IMG/VR virus record: IMGVR_UViG_3300030109_001570
Span: 1-22,655 of that record
Length of the DNA: 22,655 nt
Strand: one strand, 5' to 3'
Origin: a virus
This document shows positions 9,036 to 16,292 of the stretch, one piece after another. The notes below the pieces were generated by a model. It did no database searches. It had not been told where the DNA came from and saw only the letters and a program-made list of their open reading frames with translations. The translations under genes were made by a program, and so were the position numbers. The first letter of the stretch is position 1. Each line of letters opens with the position of its first letter.

Positions 9036-9444
9036 TTTCGCGCCCCAAAAATAATAAAAGTGCCATGCGATCACCGCCGCCGTGCGGTAAAACGCGGTGA
9101 CGTTCGTCGCTGCTGAACATCAGCAGATCGAGGTAATGTCTGTGCTTCGTACCATCGTCGAACTCAAAGTCACCGCCGACGAAATCTTTTGTTAGCAGAA
9201 CGCTGCCGCTGTAGGCGCACCATTTCATGTGACCCATGTTGCCGGTGTCGCAGTGCCAGTCGTGACCGTCTGCTTTTGACTCGACGCGCACATACGAACT
9301 CGGCGTGATCGCCGCGTCCGGTGCGTGTAATTTGATAATGTCGACCATGCGCTCTACCAGCGGATGATCAAATTGCATTCTTGTGACCGTACGAATCGTT
9401 TCCGCTTCTGCCTCGGTCATGGCGTATTTAACGAGTTTGCGCAT
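9025..9444 (-). CDS. Putative 2-oxoglutarate/Fe(II)-dependent dioxygenase
   Basis: A 139-residue protein with the metal and cosubstrate signature of the 2OG-Fe(II) oxygenase fold: HxD at H64-C65-D66 (HDWHCDTG), a distal His at H116 (DERHRV) and an Arg at R126 (GGDRMALLLFL) placed to bind the 2OG carboxylate. The strands between them (WCAYSGSVLLT, DFVGGDFEFDDG, YLDLLMFSSD) follow the prolyl-4-hydroxylase-like order. Such enzymes hydroxylate proteins or nucleic acids; the substrate is unknown. The gene lies inside the virion operon, after a hairpin that follows the capsid/decoration genes and before the gatekeeper gene, so a virion protein is a reasonable guess as target. All residues needed for activity appear present. 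Family confidence is good; the substrate is speculation. Confidence 0.8.
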   Translation of the reverse strand: MRKLVKYAMTEAEAETIRTVTRMQFDHPLVERMVDIIKLHAPDAAITPSSYVRVESKADGHDWHCDTGNMGHMKWCAYSGSVLLTKDFVGGDFEFDDGTKHRHYLDLLMFSSDERHRVLPHGGGDRMALLLFLGRENGE

Positions 9445-9452
9445 TAAGAATT

Positions 9453-9481
9453 GCGGGGAGCCGCAATCGCCAACTCCCCGC
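9453..9481 (-). terminator. Hairpin after the capsid/decoration gene block
   Basis: A perfect 8-bp inverted repeat (GCGGGGAG at 9453-9460, CTCCCCGC at 9474-9481) with a 13-nt loop lies between the stop at 9492 and the start at 9444. On the - strand it is followed by AATTCTTAAT, which is not a strong U tract, so it would be a leaky terminator or an RNA-end stabiliser. T7 also has a leaky terminator just after its capsid gene, and the same use would explain higher capsid output here. On the + strand the stem is followed by TTTCCTT. Confidence 0.55.
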
Positions 9482-9491
9482 TTTCCTTAGC

Positions 9492-10004
9492 TTACACCAC
9501 GTAGGTTATGAGATACGAGATGTCGCCAGCTGTATCGCCAGCGGCTTCCGACTCAAAACCAATGGTATAAAAACCATTCACTGAAGAATCACTAGAGTCA
9601 CCAGCATCTTCAAAAACGCGCTGTCCCATCTTGTTGATGTCACGCGCCTCGAAAGCTACCTCAGTTCCTGTAGTGACTGCAGCACGACAGTCAGTCGCAG
9701 CACTGCAATACGCATCCACATCTTTGACCGTAACCGTGCCGTCCTCGGCAACGAGATAAAGTCCGATATGCATTGTATGCGTCGTGCCTGAATCAAGATC
9801 ATCGTTAAAAATCTTGATCGACGTGACCGCTGCATTCGCTGGCACATTTGCCAGCATTATTGTATCGCCTGCAGAAAGATCACCAGCAGCTGCTGCCACT
9901 GTACCGCATGCGATACGCATGACGCCGCCCATATTTCTGGTCGGAGTCATTACGTGAGGATCAGCAATAAGGTTACTGACTTCTGTTGAATTGACGTTCG
10001 CCAT
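9492..10004 (-). CDS. Putative capsid decoration or minor head protein
   Basis: A 170-residue protein beginning MANVNSTEVSNLIADP. The sequence is rich in Ala, Thr, Asp and Gly, with alternating beta-type segments (GDTIMLANVPANAAVTSIKIF, THTMHIGLYLVAEDGTV, GFYTIGFESEAAG) and no signal peptide. Small proteins with this kind of start and beta-rich body often follow the capsid gene in T7-like phages and are found in virions. A strong Shine-Dalgarno sequence (AAGGAGG) sits 7 bases before its ATG, only 12 bases after the capsid stop, which points to high expression together with the capsid. No enzyme motif is seen. The role is inferred from context. Confidence 0.6.
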   Translation of the reverse strand: MANVNSTEVSNLIADPHVMTPTRNMGGVMRIACGTVAAAAGDLSAGDTIMLANVPANAAVTSIKIFNDDLDSGTTHTMHIGLYLVAEDGTVTVKDVDAYCSAATDCRAAVTTGTEVAFEARDINKMGQRVFEDAGDSSDSSVNGFYTIGFESEAAGDTAGDISYLITYVV

Positions 10005-10016
10005 TGATCAGCCTCC

Positions 10017-11568
10017 TTATTCTGAACACAAGATTTGAACGACTTTTTCTTCTTCCATGCGAGTCGCACCGAAGCTGGCACAAACGTAGACCTGAGTCGA
10101 ATATGACTTGTCTGCGCGAGGGCCTATCTCAGTTTTCAAGTCTTTACCAACAGCTAACTTGATGCCGTCTTCGGCCCAGCAAAACACTTTACGATGGTCT
10201 GAAGAATCGGTTGCCAAGCGAGTCGAGGTAATGAACTCGAATCCCAAGAACGTATTAATGTCACCTTGAACTAGCGCCTTCCGTCACACTTAGGCTTTCG
10301 CCTCCAGCTTTCGCTGTTCGTGCGCTGGACTTTCTCTTCATCTGCGAGAGATGCGGGCCGTAAAGTCTCTACACCTTCTCCTTGCGGAGCTTGGCTCGGG
10401 ATTGCCATCTTACAGGTTTCCCCGAATTTGACCCGTTTTCAGCTGACCGTCGCCGATCAGTTAGGCGAATCCACCGTATTGAAATCGCTAGAGGTAACAG
10501 TCGTCGAATTTAAAAGATCTTCGACCTGTTCTGGATGAACAGCAATAAAACGCTTAATCGAAGGATCAACGTTATTTTGATCGAGGATCTTTTTGGCGCT
10601 TACGAGTTTTGCAATTGTAAGCCCCGTCGCCGGACTACCGACGGCTACTTTTTGACCAGCTGGTAACGCGGTGCTGGTCGCACCCGCTTTCCCGGTCGAC
10701 GCCGAATCTAGCGCCGCCGCGATTATCGAATCATCCATTGCCCTGCCAATTGCGTACATTTGTTCAACTAAGTTCGCTAGACTTAGCCCGCCTTGCGGCA
10801 GCTGCATATCGCTATGCAGTTCGGATCATATTTTAGTCCGCTAGGGACTCTCGGCGCTTCGGAGCGGCTTCGCTCCTACTCCTTTCGGATGATCTCTGAA
10901 CCTTTCGACTTTCGTCGACTTGGCTGCTGATTATCTCTTAGAGACTTCCCAGCAATTCACCGAGTTATCAGCATCGTATCGCTACGAGCTGGGCCTACAA
11001 TTAAGCCGCTGCATTGGCATATGTGGACGTTGGATCGATCAACATTTGAACCTTGTCGGGATCGTCAATCAAATCGGCGTATTCCCAATGATCCATTGTG
11101 ACCATTCGACGTGAGTGAGGCGTGTCACTTACATTTTTGTTCGCACAAGTTCGCTAAACTTGCACCGCTTTCGCTGCTACACGTCACCGTGCAGATCAGA
11201 CCATGTTATCATCTACTAGAGATGCTAGGCGCTTCGAGCCGCTTGGCTCTACTCGATTTCTCGATGGTCGTTGCACCTTCCGACTTTCGTCGGCTTGGCT
11301 CAAAGTTATCTGTTACCAGACTTTCTTTGAATTCACCTAGTTTTCGAGATGCGTTGCCGCATCAAGCCGCTAAAGCTAACGGTGTGTCTTGGTGCCTCGA
11401 TGTGCGCTTCTGAGCCGTAGCTGAACCGACTTGATCGAAGAAAGCTTTTTCTCCGACAACCGACTCTTCGCTTACTGCCCGACGAAGCAAAGAGCCTTTC
11501 TGTTGGCTCAAGAGCATGACATTAGTCGAGAATTGTTGACTGAATGCCGTGGTAATTTGCGAAGACAA
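10017..11568 (-). CDS. Major capsid protein, split by three group I introns
   Basis: The capsid gene is in four exons on the - strand: 11568-11379, 11131-11004, 10756-10473 and 10281-10017. Joined, they give one uninterrupted frame. Exon 1 ends ...RHQDTP plus T, and exon 2 continues with L-S-DTPHSRRMVTMD through YADLIDDPDKVQMLIDPTS to YANAAA. Exon 3 runs from YAIGRAMDDSI to SSDFNTV, and exon 4 from KALVQGDINTFLGFEF to QVYVCASFGATRMEEEKVV. These blocks are the conserved order of a widespread podophage capsid family, with no residue missing at the junctions. The product is 288 residues if translation starts at the TTG at 11568, which has GGAGG five bases upstream; an ATG at 11580 (292 residues) lacks a Shine-Dalgarno sequence. 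Without splicing, translation stops four codons into intron 1. It forms the head shell with the scaffold encoded upstream. Confidence 0.9.
10282..10472 (-). ncRNA. Group I intron 3 in capsid gene (191 nt)
   Basis: This is a very compact group I intron with a textbook core: AATTCGGGGAAA (P4), GAGCCAAGC, GAAGGTGTAGAGACT (J6/7-P7), and P7 pairing GACTTT (10367-10362) with AAAGTC (10333-10328). P1 is short (GGTG-GATT-CGCC) with the splice-site U at T10473. The final G is G10282, and the exon joins GT to G-AAG, giving V-K-A-L-V-Q-G. The core resembles the small tRNA-type group I introns of bacteria and differs from introns 1 and 2. No internal gene is present. Confidence 0.88.
10757..11003 (-). 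ncRNA. Group I intron 2 in capsid gene (247 nt)
   Basis: P1 is GGCTTA-ATTG-TAGGCC (11007-10992) with the U.G at the splice site after T11004. The P4 strand AATTGCTGGGAA, the P5 hairpin TCTCTAAGAGA, and P6-side AGCCAAG are present. P7 pairs GATCAT (10894-10889) with ATGATC (10829-10824). The terminal G is G10757. The 3' end closely resembles that of intron 1 (TAGCGAACTT...GAACAAATG), and the length is identical. Splicing joins YANAAA to YAIGRAMDD in frame. No internal gene is present. Confidence 0.9.
11132..11378 (-). ncRNA. Group I intron 1 in capsid gene (247 nt)
   Basis: P1 forms between exon end and intron start as CCGTTA-GCTT-TAGCGG (11382-11367), with the U.G pair at the splice site after T11379. 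P2 is GATGCG-GCAA-CGCATC (11363-11348), capped by a GNRA loop. P3 pairs TCTCGA (11349-11344) with TCGAGA (11264-11259). The P4-P6 region contains the conserved GAGCCAAGCC, and P7 pairs about GACCAT (11269-11264) with ATGGTC (11204-11199). The last intron base is G11132, and exon 2 begins TAAGT, which can pair with the P1 loop (P10). Nearly all expected group I elements are visible. No reading frame long enough for an endonuclease is present. Confidence 0.9.
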
Positions 11569-11716
11569 ATTAACCTCCATCAGTTAGAGTTAAAGATGAA
11601 CGGTTATCCGTTTTCACGGGCCTGTTTGCGTGGGCCTTGCGGTTATCCACGACTTCTTCTCAACGACGTTGCTTTGCAGACCGGGCTTGCGCTTGTCAAT
11701 CTGCTCCGTTCAGTCG
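11569..11716 (-). promoter_or_regulatory. Scaffold-capsid leader with hairpin and short direct repeat
   Basis: These 148 bases hold no supported gene. On the - strand the 9-mer GGATAACCG occurs twice (11648-11640 and 11609-11601). The second copy is the core of a perfect 5-bp hairpin AACGG-ATAA-CCGTT (11612-11599), which lies before the capsid Shine-Dalgarno sequence (GGAGG, 11578-11574). It may be an RNA structure that stabilises capsid mRNA or a promoter region, as capsid genes often have their own promoter. TTGACA occurs at 11698-11693, but I see no matching -10 box. Confidence 0.35.
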
Positions 11717-12568
11717 CTATTCTTCATCCATGTCTGGATGAATCATCTCTTGAATACTAAGCGCGCGCTGCACATAAACGTCGTGCTGCGGATGTCGGCT
11801 ATCCCAATAGGGACTATCCGGTCGCATCACTTCTTCCAGCTGTTTCTGCGCTTCACCGGGCGTTACGACATTGCTGTCCTTATCGCCGACAAGCGCATCT
11901 TCGCTAACGCTTTCGTGAATATATTGCGCGGCGTTTACAACGGTGCGAATAAAGGCCGGATGATTCAACAATGGCGTGCCATCATCAAGCCGTAATTCCA
12001 TTAAGCCTTCCGCGCCGAACTCGCCGATAAAATTATTACCTTTTCCGAGACGGTCGTCGAACGCAGCGCCATATTCTTGCCGTAGTTCGGCTGTTGATTG
12101 CGCCTTCGCCGCTTCCAGATCTACTTCCGGCTGACCCATGCCGCCAGTCAACTCGATGTAACTGTCGGCAAGCTGCTGGGCTTGCGACGGGTTTAAACCA
12201 ATTTTGTGCGCCGTGTCCGCAAACCAGCCGGTCAATGCCGGATCTGCCTCGCCGCCGGGAACTTCAAAATTTAACCCATACTCGTCTGCCGACGCCGGTC
12301 GACCAAGCTTATCATAAACTTGGTTCCAGTCGTCCGCATCTGACCACTTTCCCGGCACCGCAATCTTGTCGGCACCGACCATAGATTGTGCATGCACCAT
12401 CGACTTTGCCAAGCTGGCAACGTCCTGCATGCCTGCAATGCTTGGATGATCTCTCAACTCTTCGGGGATTGCCGATTTCCAGTCTGCACCAGATTCTGCT
12501 GCGTTGTCAGACGGCGCTGCCGGTTCTACCGACGCCGCTCCCTGCTCATTTGCAAGCATTTCACTCAT
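11717..12568 (-). CDS. Capsid scaffolding / assembly protein
   Basis: A 283-residue acidic protein. The N-terminus is disordered and Ala/Ser-rich. It is followed by the family block DWKSAIPEELRDHPSIAGMQDVASLAK (about 29-55), then SMVGADKIAVPGKW and VYDKLGRPASADEYGL, then a helical C-terminal half with a Gln/Glu-rich region near 235-250. This is the typical layout of podovirus scaffolding proteins, which guide capsid assembly and leave or are lost before packaging. It lies directly before the capsid gene, as expected, and overlaps the Bbp19-like gene by 8 bases. No protease motif was seen. Confidence 0.85.
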   Translation of the reverse strand: MSEMLANEQGAASVEPAAPSDNAAESGADWKSAIPEELRDHPSIAGMQDVASLAKSMVHAQSMVGADKIAVPGKWSDADDWNQVYDKLGRPASADEYGLNFEVPGGEADPALTGWFADTAHKIGLNPSQAQQLADSYIELTGGMGQPEVDLEAAKAQSTAELRQEYGAAFDDRLGKGNNFIGEFGAEGLMELRLDDGTPLLNHPAFIRTVVNAAQYIHESVSEDALVGDKDSNVVTPGEAQKQLEEVMRPDSPYWDSRHPQHDVYVQRALSIQEMIHPDMDEE

Positions 12569-12788
12569 TTTCCATCATCTCCATTATGTTGTGGTCAAGG
12601 TCTTTGGTCATGTTCTTGATAATCAAAACGACACTGCGCTGCCCTTCCAAATAAGCCATCTCCAACGCGTCAGAGCTGAACGTCGGCTGATCGCCATGAA
12701 ACCGCGTGCGCAAATCTTCTAAAACAATCTGACCGTCGTCGGTCGCAAACAGCGTCTTGTATGTCTTTCGTAATTCCTGCGGGGTCAT
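12561..12788 (-). CDS. Bbp19-like small phage protein
   Basis: A 75-residue protein: MTPQELRKTYKTLFATDDGQIVLEDLRTRF, then PTFSSDALEMAYLEGQRSVVLIIKNM. The pattern 'F.T.dG..VL.DL..rF......f..d...ma..eGqRsVvl.I...' is that of the Bbp19 family found between portal and scaffold genes of podoviruses. Its molecular role is not established; it may be a minor head component. It starts inside the portal gene stop (ATGA, four-base overlap) and ends inside the scaffold gene start, so the three are translationally coupled. Confidence 0.75.
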   Translation of the reverse strand: MTPQELRKTYKTLFATDDGQIVLEDLRTRFHGDQPTFSSDALEMAYLEGQRSVVLIIKNMTKDLDHNIMEMMENE

Positions 12789-14458
12789 GCAGCCTCAACT
12801 GCTTCCGGCGGCAGCGCGCCCTCTTCCATCGGCATATTCATAGCAGCATCATCGACCGCTTTCACCATCGGTGCGGCTTTGCCTGCGGCCTGCGCCACTT
12901 GCATTGCCTCTGCCATTTCTTGCTGCTGGGCCTGCTCGGCAGCGCGTTCGTCACGCTTGCCTAATACCTCTTGCTCGCCACGCACGACCGTCGCCGGGAT
13001 CGACAGCGTTTTAATCAGATGCTGCGCCATGCCGTCCATGTCCAAATAATCGGCAATCGAAGGATCTATGGACATAAGCGGCTGCATGAACTCCATAAGC
13101 TGTACCATCGACTGCGCGTCGCCTTTACGCTGTGCGCGTGCCAACGGTGAAACGTATTCGATCTCGATGTCGCCTGCGCCCTGCAGAAACTCTGGCGGCT
13201 GCGGGAATGCCTCTTGCTTCGACATGATTGCCCAGCAACGATTTATCATCGGCTGCAAAAGCTCCGACTGCAGACGACCAAGCACAGGGCCAAGCATACG
13301 CATCGACTGCTCGGTGCGCTGCAGCACCTCAGTCGCCGTCATGTTCGGGCCTTGGGATAGCTGTAAATGGTCGACATAGAACGCGCTGCGCACCGCTTGG
13401 CGGCGCTGTTCTTCCATATTCAACGCGACCGGCGTGTTGCTGCCGATCTGTAATGGCTCAAGACGATCACGCGTGCCGGATCGATAAAAGTTCAGACCGC
13501 CAGGCACCACGCGAATGGGCAAGAGGAAGCCATCGTCCGGCACCATCAGCGGCGGGTCTGTCATCTTTTGCGCGGCCCGCAGATTAACTTCAGACATGCG
13601 ATTCAATACTTTCGTATCCGCAAGCGCAGTCATTCCACAGCTTCTGCCATAACCCAGCTCAGTCGATGACTTGAGCCAGCGCGGACAAACGAAAGGAAAC
13701 TCATCATAGCCGCTTTCACCGAGAACCTGCTGATCTTCTTTGTCGAGATACATCGACAGAAACGGCTTATTTGTTTTGTTTAACTTTAACGGATCGCGTT
13801 CGTTACGCGGCTGCACCACATGTATGATTTCGACTTGCTCATACGGATCGCGTTTTTCCGTTTCTTTAATGCGGTCTGTAATGTTCTCCGCACCAAACTC
13901 ATCGATGGCGGCGCGTGCCGACATTTTAAACTTTCGGTAAACCGTGTCGACGCGGCCATGCGCATTCTCGGCAAGGTAGACTTCGGCAATGTGTCGCGTT
14001 GAAAACCGGAAGTTATTAACGTCGTCCGGCTCGATCATCATGGTTGCCGTACCAAAAACGACGAGGTCGTCATATAGCTCTTGAATCTGCTCTTGGAAAT
14101 TCGACCTGTGAAAAGCCGTATACATTGCGTCTTCAGCACTCAGTAGCCATTCACGCGCCTCGTCATCTAGTTGCAGATCGCCGTCGCGATAGCGTAGAGA
14201 AAACCAAGATGTCGACATATTGGTCATCATGCCGTGCAACGACGCCGAAAGCATTTCGGCGGCACGAACTGCGGTGCCGTCAAAGATTTGTTCTGTGCGC
14301 TTTTTGCCGGGCGTTTGCGACGTTTGCGTAATATCGGCCTTACGCGGACGCATATAGTCGGCAAGCTCCTGCCAATGGGATTCCCAGGTCGAGCGTTGCT
14401 GCTCTAGCTTCGACAAGCGACGCAGCAGGATTATTGCGCGTTTATCAGCTTCAGCCAT
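12785..14458 (-). CDS. Portal (head-to-tail connector) protein
   Basis: A 557-residue protein whose start (LLRRLSKLEQQRSTWESHW, ELADYMRPRKADI) and later blocks (KKRTEQIFDGTAVRAAEMLSA, HGMMTNMSTSWFSLR, LGYGRSCGMTALADTKVLN, QGPNMTATEVLQR) match the T7-type head-tail connector family. It forms the dodecameric ring through which DNA is packaged and to which the gatekeeper binds. Its length fits the family. The C-terminal 70 residues are Gln/Ala/Met-rich (AAEQAQQQEMAEAMQVAQAAGKAA). The ATG follows the stop of the upstream Pro-rich gene with no gap. Confidence 0.93.
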   Translation of the reverse strand: MAEADKRAIILLRRLSKLEQQRSTWESHWQELADYMRPRKADITQTSQTPGKKRTEQIFDGTAVRAAEMLSASLHGMMTNMSTSWFSLRYRDGDLQLDDEAREWLLSAEDAMYTAFHRSNFQEQIQELYDDLVVFGTATMMIEPDDVNNFRFSTRHIAEVYLAENAHGRVDTVYRKFKMSARAAIDEFGAENITDRIKETEKRDPYEQVEIIHVVQPRNERDPLKLNKTNKPFLSMYLDKEDQQVLGESGYDEFPFVCPRWLKSSTELGYGRSCGMTALADTKVLNRMSEVNLRAAQKMTDPPLMVPDDGFLLPIRVVPGGLNFYRSGTRDRLEPLQIGSNTPVALNMEEQRRQAVRSAFYVDHLQLSQGPNMTATEVLQRTEQSMRMLGPVLGRLQSELLQPMINRCWAIMSKQEAFPQPPEFLQGAGDIEIEYVSPLARAQRKGDAQSMVQLMEFMQPLMSIDPSIADYLDMDGMAQHLIKTLSIPATVVRGEQEVLGKRDERAAEQAQQQEMAEAMQVAQAAGKAAPMVKAVDDAAMNMPMEEGALPPEAVEAA

Positions 14459-14722
14459 TTATTGCCCCAAAAGCGTTTTGCGTGTCGGCTCTACGGTGCT
14501 GGTAACACCTTGACCGCCAGTCAAGACCGTTCCAGATCTGCTTGCGCCGCCACCACCTGCACCAACACGTCGACGAGCGCGCGTCGGTTCTTTTGGTGTT
14601 GCGCCGGGCGCAGAAACGGCGGTGTTAGGCGTCACTTCAGGTTTTGGTTCAGGCGGTGGTGCCACAGGTGCTGGTGCGGGTGCCGGAGCCGGAGCTGGCG
14701 ACGATCTAAAAATACTGCCCAT
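14459..14722 (-). CDS. Small Pro/Ala-rich protein A, upstream of portal
   Basis: An 87-residue protein: a short head (MGSIFRSS), a PAPAPAPAPAP repeat with further Pro-rich sequence (residues 9-35), a basic patch (RARRRVGAGGGG) and a C-terminal SGTVLTGGQGVTS...KTLLGQ. The ending resembles that of its neighbour (14725-14958), suggesting a duplicated pair. Small proteins with this 'TxLTGxxG...LLGQ' ending often precede podophage portal genes; their role is not known to me. The flexible N-terminus and conserved tail suggest a linker or binding peptide in the head or packaging machine. Confidence 0.65.
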   Translation of the reverse strand: MGSIFRSSPAPAPAPAPAPVAPPPEPKPEVTPNTAVSAPGATPKEPTRARRRVGAGGGGASRSGTVLTGGQGVTSTVEPTRKTLLGQ

Positions 14723-14724
14723 AT

Positions 14725-14958
14725 CTATTTTCCTGCCAACAGGTTCGGCGTTGTTGGGCTAACCGCTTCCTCGGTGGTTAGTCCACGCGGCCCAGTTAAA
14801 ATGGTGCTGCTTATGCCCTTCTTTCGACGCTGCCGCTCCTCCTCTCGGTCTACCTCTGACGTTTTCACGTCGACAGGCTTAATCGGTGGTGCTGGCGGTG
14901 GTGGCGGAATCGGTGGTAACGGCGGTGGCGAAGGTATTTTTGGCGATAAAAACGACAT
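14725..14958 (-). CDS. Small Pro-rich protein B, paralogue of the neighbouring gene
   Basis: A 77-residue protein: MSFLSPKIPSPPPLPPIPPP and more Pro (residues 6-29), a charged helix (VDREEERQRRKKG), then SSTILTGPRGLTT and a terminal NLLAGK. The order of polyproline, basic patch, (S/T)xLTGxxG and LL-G(Q/K) is shared with the next gene downstream, which points to tandem duplication and divergence. The ATG overlaps the terL stop by one base (TAATG), and only two bases separate it from the next gene. The function is unknown. Confidence 0.65.
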   Translation of the reverse strand: MSFLSPKIPSPPPLPPIPPPPPAPPIKPVDVKTSEVDREEERQRRKKGISSTILTGPRGLTTEEAVSPTTPNLLAGK

Positions 14959-16292
14959 TACAATACTGCCTGTGCTTGGCTTGTCAGTGGGTTATATGCA
15001 GCCGCAGCAGTAATCTGCGGCGGCGTCGAACTCGGATCAAAATCACGTATTCCTATCGCGGCATAGCGAAATGCGTCGGCACCATGTGAAGCCCAGTCGT
15101 GGACAACGCTAGTGCGAAACGTGCGATTCTTTTCGTCATATTTGCGGTGGTAATAACGCAAAGCTTCTAAGCCTTGGTGGCAGTTATCTGCGTCGAACCA
15201 GCAGCGCGGTATAAGCATCTTTGCCGCATGGATGCCGTCTTCCAAAGGCAGCTTTGGCAAAACCCTAAAATTTATACCTAAATCATATGCCGCCTCGCGC
15301 CGCGATCTGCCGGTCGACATTTCGCGAACCTCGATGTCATGCGGCGCATGATGCGTTCCGTAGAGATAGCCTTTGTCATCTAAAAGTCTGGCATAAAACG
15401 GGAGTCCTTCGTTGCGTTCTTCTTCGTAATCGATGACGTGAATCGCGCGACCGACTTTCTGCGTAAACCAAATTGCTGTCGCGTCGCCTATACCGAGATC
15501 AAAAAACGTATCTACGCGGTGGCTTGGATCATACGGCACTTTGGTAATCTGGCCGTCTTCCTCGATTGCCTGCAATTCTTTGCCGAAAATGCTGCCCGGT
15601 ACTGAAGCAATAAAGCTGCATTGGAACTCTTGCTCGTACTGACTTTCGGACATTGAGGCCGCAGCCGCGTCTAGCTCTTCCTGCGGTAAAATTTTTGTAT
15701 CGCTGGCCTTCAGCATCGAGCGATACCAGCCGCCTTCGTGACCCGCCAATTCCCAATAATCATAAAAAGCGTTATGGCCTGCAGGTGTACCGATAAATAT
15801 ACAATACGTCGGGCATTCTACTGTATTGCGATCTGCTAAAGCGGGACGCAGAATCTCAGGAAAGACGCGTTCCGGCATGCTGCTTACCTCATCGCAGACG
15901 ATGCCATCAGCATAAATTCCACGAAGCCGATCCGGTTCCTCACCGCCGACCAGCTGCAACCTTGAGCCGTTCGGCAAATCACAGCGCAGCTCCGTTTCGT
16001 TGAACTTCACGCCGGGTATCTTGCGTGCAAATTCCTTACAGTAGTCCCATGCAACAGCCTTGGCCTGCACACGCGTCGGAGCGACATAGAAAAACCGCGC
16101 ATTCGGTCGCGGACACAATATCGCGTCACGCAACAGATGATTAATCGCCATCACCGTCTTACCGAAACGACGATGCATGACAAGCACCGACCAACGGTGC
16201 TGGCTAACCTGCTCATGCAGCAACTGCTGAAGCGGACGCGGGGTATACGGAATCTCAATAGCGTTGTCCGCTTTGGCGGCTTTACGGCTCAA
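14958..16292 (-). CDS. terL: Terminase large subunit
   Basis: A 444-residue packaging ATPase/nuclease. The Walker A-like P-loop is HRRFGKT at about residues 40-46. Walker B is IVCDE at 131-135 (catalytic E135), and the coupling motif region is FIGTPAGHNAFYDYW at about 167-180. The C-terminal nuclease shows DTFFDLGIGDATAIWF (first acidic residues D261/D265/D270), then HVIDYEEE. It cuts and translocates DNA into the head through the portal. The start is a TTG at 16290-16292 that overlaps the stop of the 54-residue ORF (TTGA), so coupling is likely. Length and motif order are normal. Confidence 0.93.
   Translation of the reverse strand: MSRKAAKADNAIEIPYTPRPLQQLLHEQVSQHRWSVLVMHRRFGKTVMAINHLLRDAILCPRPNARFFYVAPTRVQAKAVAWDYCKEFARKIPGVKFNETELRCDLPNGSRLQLVGGEEPDRLRGIYADGIVCDEVSSMPERVFPEILRPALADRNTVECPTYCIFIGTPAGHNAFYDYWELAGHEGGWYRSMLKASDTKILPQEELDAAAASMSESQYEQEFQCSFIASVPGSIFGKELQAIEEDGQITKVPYDPSHRVDTFFDLGIGDATAIWFTQKVGRAIHVIDYEEERNEGLPFYARLLDDKGYLYGTHHAPHDIEVREMSTGRSRREAAYDLGINFRVLPKLPLEDGIHAAKMLIPRCWFDADNCHQGLEALRYYHRKYDEKNRTFRTSVVHDWASHGADAFRYAAIGIRDFDPSSTPPQITAAAAYNPLTSQAQAVL

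Noticed and set aside
10017-11580. Capsid gene as a broken pseudogene or sequencing artefact
   Set aside because: The breaks are three inserts with group I cores and exact in-frame junctions; the exons show no decay, and the virion operon around them is intact.
11693-11698. TTGACA as a -35 box of a capsid promoter
   Set aside because: No acceptable -10 sequence lies 15-19 bases downstream on the - strand; the region is GC-rich.
14462-15013. 183-residue + strand reading frame with a Gly-rich segment
   Set aside because: The Gly/Arg-rich sequence is the reverse complement of the polyproline codons of the two small genes on the - strand.
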